A stretch of 8,648 nucleotides of DNA from Planctomycetota bacterium (GTDB taxonomy: Bacteria > Planctomycetota > UBA1135 > GCA-002686595), in NCBI GenBank assembly GCA_029212955.1, contig JARGOW010000123.1, forward strand, positions 1-8,648, in the 5' to 3' direction. This document shows, one piece after another, positions 6,577 through 8,648 of the stretch (position 1 is the stretch's first letter; each line of letters starts with the position of its first letter). Below the pieces are notes generated by a model. That model ran no database searches. It saw nothing but the letters and a program-made list of their open reading frames with translations, and was not told the DNA's origin. Position numbers and translations under genes: made by a program.

Positions 6577-7224
6577 TTATTTTCCCTCTAGGTTCCGGAT
6601 TCGAGCGGTCAATTGACTATCGGGGCTGATGCGATTGTAGCGATAGGTTTGGTCCTTAATGCGATCCACGGGGCAGTGCTGTGATAAGCGCTCCAAGAGG
6701 TCGGAGCTGTCGGAGTACGCTTTTTCTTGGAAACCGCCGGATGCGAGGAACGCTTCCTTCCGCCCAAAAAAGCTGCTGGATACCGCGCAGGACTCCAGGT
6801 GGATCATCTCGCTGGGATTGTGTTTGTTGGGAACGTAGGGATCGCCCTGAATGTTCAGTCCGCCATGCACAACGCCGACTTCGGGGTGCGCCTGCAGGTA
6901 GTCCATCCGCGTGCTCAGATGGTTGCTTTCGTACTCGTCATCGTTGTCGATGAACGTGACGTACTTGCCAAGTGATGTTGAGATTCCAATGTTCCTGGAC
7001 CGGCGGTAGCCCCGGTTCTTGTGACGGAAGTACCGGATCCTCGCGTCCTGCTCCACAAAGGGGGCAACCACCCCATAGGTGTCATCGGGACTTCCGTCAT
7101 CGATCACGAGCAACTCCCAATCCTCATACGACTGTGCCAAGACGGATTCGATCGCTAGCTTCAGGGAGGGCAGCCGGAGATAGGTGGCTAGGATCACACT
7201 AACGGTCGGGTCCAAGTGATTCAT
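6577..7224 (-). CDS. GT2-family glycosyltransferase inside the pterin operon
   Basis: 215-residue GT-A fold glycosyltransferase, family 2, expected to transfer a sugar from a nucleotide sugar with inversion. VSVILATY at 8-15 starts the Rossmann-like core; DDGS is at 42-45; D93-N-D95-D96 is the metal/nucleotide site (DxD equivalent), preceded by the usual RNIGIS and GKYVTFI. SDSSDLLERL at 171-180 fits the acceptor-side ED motif region. No transmembrane helix is visible, so it is probably soluble. It is short, essentially only the catalytic domain. The start is ATG at 7222-7224, five bases after the folE stop; an in-frame TTG fifteen codons upstream would overlap folE and is less likely. It lies between folE and the pteridine reductase with no room for a promoter, so it should share their transcript. 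Known pterin glycosyltransferases of cyanobacteria are, as I recall, GT4-like, so a pterin acceptor here is inference only; a cell-surface sugar is the alternative. Confidence 0.88.
   Translation of the reverse strand: MNHLDPTVSVILATYLRLPSLKLAIESVLAQSYEDWELLVIDDGSPDDTYGVVAPFVEQDARIRYFRHKNRGYRRSRNIGISTSLGKYVTFIDNDDEYESNHLSTRMDYLQAHPEVGVVHGGLNIQGDPYVPNKHNPSEMIHLESCAVSSSFFGRKEAFLASGGFQEKAYSDSSDLLERLSQHCPVDRIKDQTYRYNRISPDSQLTARIRNLEGK
6584..6588 (-). promoter_or_regulatory. Shine-Dalgarno site of the pteridine reductase gene
   Basis: GAGGG on the minus strand, seven bases before the ATG at 6576, lies within the last codons of the glycosyltransferase. It supports the chosen SDR start and translation of both genes from one message. 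Confidence 0.65.
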
Positions 7225-7229
7225 GGGGA

Positions 7230-7799
7230 CTATTTCTCTTGGATCAACGAAAGGAACTCTTTGCGACAAGAGTCACTGGTGCGCAAGGTTCCATTCATTA
7301 CGGAGGTCTTCATGAACGCGTTTTGCTTTTCGACTCCCCGCATCATCATGCAAAGGTGTTTGGCTTCGAGCACCACGCCCACTCCCTTGGCGCCCGTGTA
7401 CTTGGCGATGGCATCTGCAATTTGCTTGGTCAGATTCTCCTGAATCTGAAGGCGGCGCGCGAAGACATCCACAATGCGTGCAATCTTGCTCAGCCCCAGA
7501 ACCTTGCCGTTGGGAATGTAGCCCACGTGTGCCTTACCGATGAAAGGCAGCATGTGATGTTCGCACATGGAGTAAAGCTCGATGTCCTTCACGACCACCA
7601 GCTGATCGATGTCGCTGGTGAAGACGGCCTTGTTGACCACGTCATCCAGGTTGGCCCGATAACCACCCGTCAGATAATCCATCGCTTTCGCAGCGCGCTT
7701 CGGAGTATCCAGGAGGCCTTCCCGACTGGGATCCTCACCCACCCCAACGAGCATGTCGTGGTAGATTTGCGTGAGCTTGCCAATTTCTTCGTCTGTCAT
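7230..7799 (-). CDS. folE: GTP cyclohydrolase I (FolE type IA)
   Basis: 189 residues, the first gene of the operon. Converts GTP to 7,8-dihydroneopterin triphosphate and formate, the entry step of folate and tetrahydropterin synthesis; cytosolic, a homodecamer in known members. MCEHHMLPFIG at 78-88 gives zinc ligands C79 and H82 with the catalytic histidine pair; GLSKIARIV at 102-110 and RRLQIQENLTKQI at 115-127 match the canonical GLSKI-R-V and RPQVQERLT blocks; H148, C150 (third zinc ligand) and R154 are present. All key residues are intact, so a zinc-dependent active enzyme is expected. I start it at ATG 7797-7799 (MTDEEIGK). The frame stays open further upstream, but that extension does not look like FolE and runs into gene remnants. 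No strong Shine-Dalgarno or promoter is recognisable; a short palindrome, TGGGA-GGT-TCCCA, lies at 7814-7826. Confidence 0.95.
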   Translation of the reverse strand: MTDEEIGKLTQIYHDMLVGVGEDPSREGLLDTPKRAAKAMDYLTGGYRANLDDVVNKAVFTSDIDQLVVVKDIELYSMCEHHMLPFIGKAHVGYIPNGKVLGLSKIARIVDVFARRLQIQENLTKQIADAIAKYTGAKGVGVVLEAKHLCMMMRGVEKQNAFMKTSVMNGTLRTSDSCRKEFLSLIQEK

Positions 7800-7813
7800 G
7801 GGATTGTGTCCGA

Positions 7814-7826
7814 TGGGAGGTTCCCA
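7814..7826. promoter_or_regulatory. Short palindrome in the folE leader
   Basis: TGGGA (7814-7818) and TCCCA (7822-7826) flank GGT, 15 bases upstream of the folE start. It could be an operator half or a small leader stem affecting folE translation. It is short enough to be chance. Confidence 0.2.
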
Positions 7827-7866
7827 ATGGCAAGTACGGAGGCGCCTGCTAACTTTTGGGGAAAGC

Positions 7867-7971
7867 ATGGTTAAAGCCACCGCCCAAAAATTCAACCGCA
7901 ACTCCGCCAAAACAAGCCCCGCCACCGCTTCCGTGGTCTGGATGCATGGATTGGGCGCCAGTGGAGGGCGA
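7867..7971 (+). pseudogene. 5' fragment of an EstB-like carboxylesterase gene
   Basis: From the ATG at 7867 the frame reads MVKATAQK and then, about 20 residues on, PATASVVWMHGLGASGG, the first strand and oxyanion-hole motif of the YpfH/EstB-type carboxylesterase/phospholipase (alpha/beta hydrolase) family. GGGGA lies 4-9 bases upstream of the ATG. After that motif similarity ends. With one G removed from the run at 7966-7968 the next residues would be D-H, resembling the family's GxDF. Beyond about 7972 the DNA is the antisense 3' end of another gene. The GxSxG nucleophile, acid and histidine are all missing, so no active enzyme can be made. It is divergent from folE, 67 bases from the folE start. 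Alternatively the motif is coincidence; its length and quality make that unlikely. Confidence 0.55.
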
Positions 7972-8277
7972 TCACAAGGTGAACGTGACCTCCAGCCCGT
8001 TTGTGAAGTTCGATGTGGGCCCCGACATGTTGGCGTCCCGGAACCACCCCTGGAAGTTCCATGTCTCACCAGGAAGGATGGAAACAGCGCCATTGGGAGT
8101 GGGTGTGTTTCTCAGATCCAGTGACAACGAGAAGTGGCCACTAGCATCAGACTGCAGAATTTGACCGGCGCCGTTGTAGCGTCCAATCAATCCACCGAAG
8201 CTAAGCTTCGTGCCGTGTCGGGAGCGAACGCGGGGGCCGAGAACGGGCTGGGCAAACACCGTGCGCAAGAACCGCTA
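7972..8277 (-). pseudogene. 3' fragment of a secreted-protein gene: paralogue of the propeller's C-terminal module
   Basis: The minus frame from a stop at 8275-8277 to the TGA at 7972-7974 encodes about 100 residues. The last 70 match the C-terminal module of the propeller protein: FGGLIGRYN against LGGSIGRFV, SGHFSLSLDL against SGRFSIDLDL, PTPNG against PTPTG, GETWNFQGWFRDAN against GESWYFQAWYRDAN, and TSNFTNGLEVTF against TSNLTDAIEVGF, roughly half identical by hand alignment. The signal peptide, the first half of the module and any catalytic or binding domain are absent, and there is a stop three codons above the only usable start (TTG at 8268). It lacks the cysteine found at LCLGG. It is best read as a decaying gene remnant. 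A small expressed protein is possible but has no ribosome site or export signal. Confidence 0.7.
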
Positions 8278-8286
8278 TGCTAAGGC

Positions 8287-8648
8287 ATGCGAATTTCATC
8301 CCTTGGCAATTCTGTGTTCGTCCTGGCGCTTTGCCTGATCGCCGGTGGCTGTGCGGGAACGCGAACTGCGTCGGGCATCGGTTCGATCATGCCTTCCGCG
8401 GATCTGCATGGTTGGGTAGGTGGATCCACATTTGATCCGGACCGCCTTGCGGCCATGGGGGAGAGCGAGAGGGCTGAGAAGCTTGCAGCATGGACGGATC
8501 ATTTGGCCGGCCATTGGTGGCTCGAAGGAGATGAATTGGTCAGCGATGGGCATGGGCCCCATTTGGTCACGGCCCGGGACTACGGGGATTTTGAGTTGCA
8601 CCTGGAATGGAAGCTGCAACCCAACGGTGACAGTGGCGTTTACCTGCG
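8287..8648 (+). CDS. DUF1080 (3-keto-disaccharide hydrolase-like) lipoprotein, 3' end outside window
   Basis: 120 codons are visible from the ATG at 8287; the frame is open to the window edge. A lipoprotein signal covers residues 1-21, with hydrophobic FVLALCLIAGG and lipobox cysteine C22, so the mature protein should be membrane-anchored outside the cytoplasm. From about residue 75 it reads W-W-L-E-GDELVSDG, then HLVTARDYGDFELHLEWK and NGDSGVYLR. This is the start of the DUF1080 / 3-keto-disaccharide hydrolase domain (concanavalin-like fold; typical pattern DFEL-EW, N-SG-x-R). Family members act on sugars or glycosides, and the domain is abundant in Planctomycetota. The exact substrate cannot be told, since most of the domain lies beyond the edge. 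A TAAGG only one base before the ATG is too close for a good Shine-Dalgarno. It begins 10 bases after the remnant at 7972-8277. Confidence 0.85.
   Translation, partial: MRISSLGNSVFVLALCLIAGGCAGTRTASGIGSIMPSADLHGWVGGSTFDPDRLAAMGESERAEKLAAWTDHLAGHWWLEGDELVSDGHGPHLVTARDYGDFELHLEWKLQPNGDSGVYL

Noticed and set aside
7225..7269. Upstream TTG start for the glycosyltransferase
   Set aside because: It would overlap folE by about 40 bases, and the added residues precede the normal GT2 start; the ATG at 7224 with 5-base spacing is more natural.
5136..7799. Reading the operon as a plain folate operon
   Set aside because: FolB and FolP are absent, and PCD and a glycosyltransferase are present; folate synthesis may be part of its role but does not explain all members.
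7800..8093. Extended folE N-terminus of about 98 more residues
   Set aside because: The extra residues have no FolE similarity and are antisense to the esterase remnant and overlap the other remnant in a different frame; ATG at 7799 gives the expected family length.
1..8648. CRISPR arrays, tRNA/rRNA genes, transposase or integrase genes, attachment sites
   Set aside because: Looked for on both strands; no regularly spaced direct repeats, cloverleaf sequence, transposase motif or insertion-sequence ends were recognised, even around the gene remnants at 7867-8277.

Overview
The window most likely comes from a GC-rich, Gram-negative-type environmental bacterium, probably a planctomycete (Planctomycetota). 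This is an inference from three things. The first is a secreted protein made of seven SBBP-type beta-propeller blades joined to a C-terminal module (W-x-F-Q-x-W-[YF]-R-D-A, ending E-V-x-F) that I associate with large paralogous families in marine planctomycetes. The second is a DUF1080 (3-keto-disaccharide hydrolase type) lipoprotein. The third is weak Shine-Dalgarno use outside the one clear operon. No rRNA, tRNA or other taxonomic marker is present.

Layout. Bases 1-2382 (+) hold the 3' part of a YbbP/FtsX-like ABC exporter permease whose start lies outside the window. A 200-base gap with GC-rich hairpins follows, then a small metal-binding cupin (2583-2972, +). A convergent gap with several inverted repeats separates the cupin from a secreted beta-propeller protein (3154-4833, -). 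A 302-base gap without a recognisable gene lies between that and the main region.

The centre of interest is 5136-7799, a tightly packed minus-strand operon, read folE -> GT2 glycosyltransferase -> pteridine reductase/FolM-like SDR -> HPPK (FolK)-PCD fusion. Gene junctions are 5 bases, 0 bases (TAA immediately followed by ATG) and an 8-base overlap. Two of the junctions carry clear Shine-Dalgarno sequences. Three of the four proteins, carrying four pterin-acting activities, make, reduce, activate or recycle pterins. FolE makes dihydroneopterin triphosphate from GTP, the SDR reduces dihydropterins, HPPK pyrophosphorylates hydroxymethyl-dihydropterin, and the PCD domain dehydrates 4a-hydroxy-tetrahydropterins formed by aromatic amino acid hydroxylases. 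The embedded glycosyltransferase raises the possibility of a glycosylated tetrahydropterin cofactor. That idea and the HPPK-PCD fusion are the best candidates here for something undescribed.

Upstream of folE, bases 7867-8277 look like a small gene graveyard. The 5' end of an EstB-like carboxylesterase gene (+), ending just after its HGLGASGG oxyanion motif, abuts the 3' end of a gene (-) that encoded a second copy of the C-terminal module found in the propeller protein. From 8287 to the window end (+) there is the start of a DUF1080 lipoprotein, open at the 3' edge.
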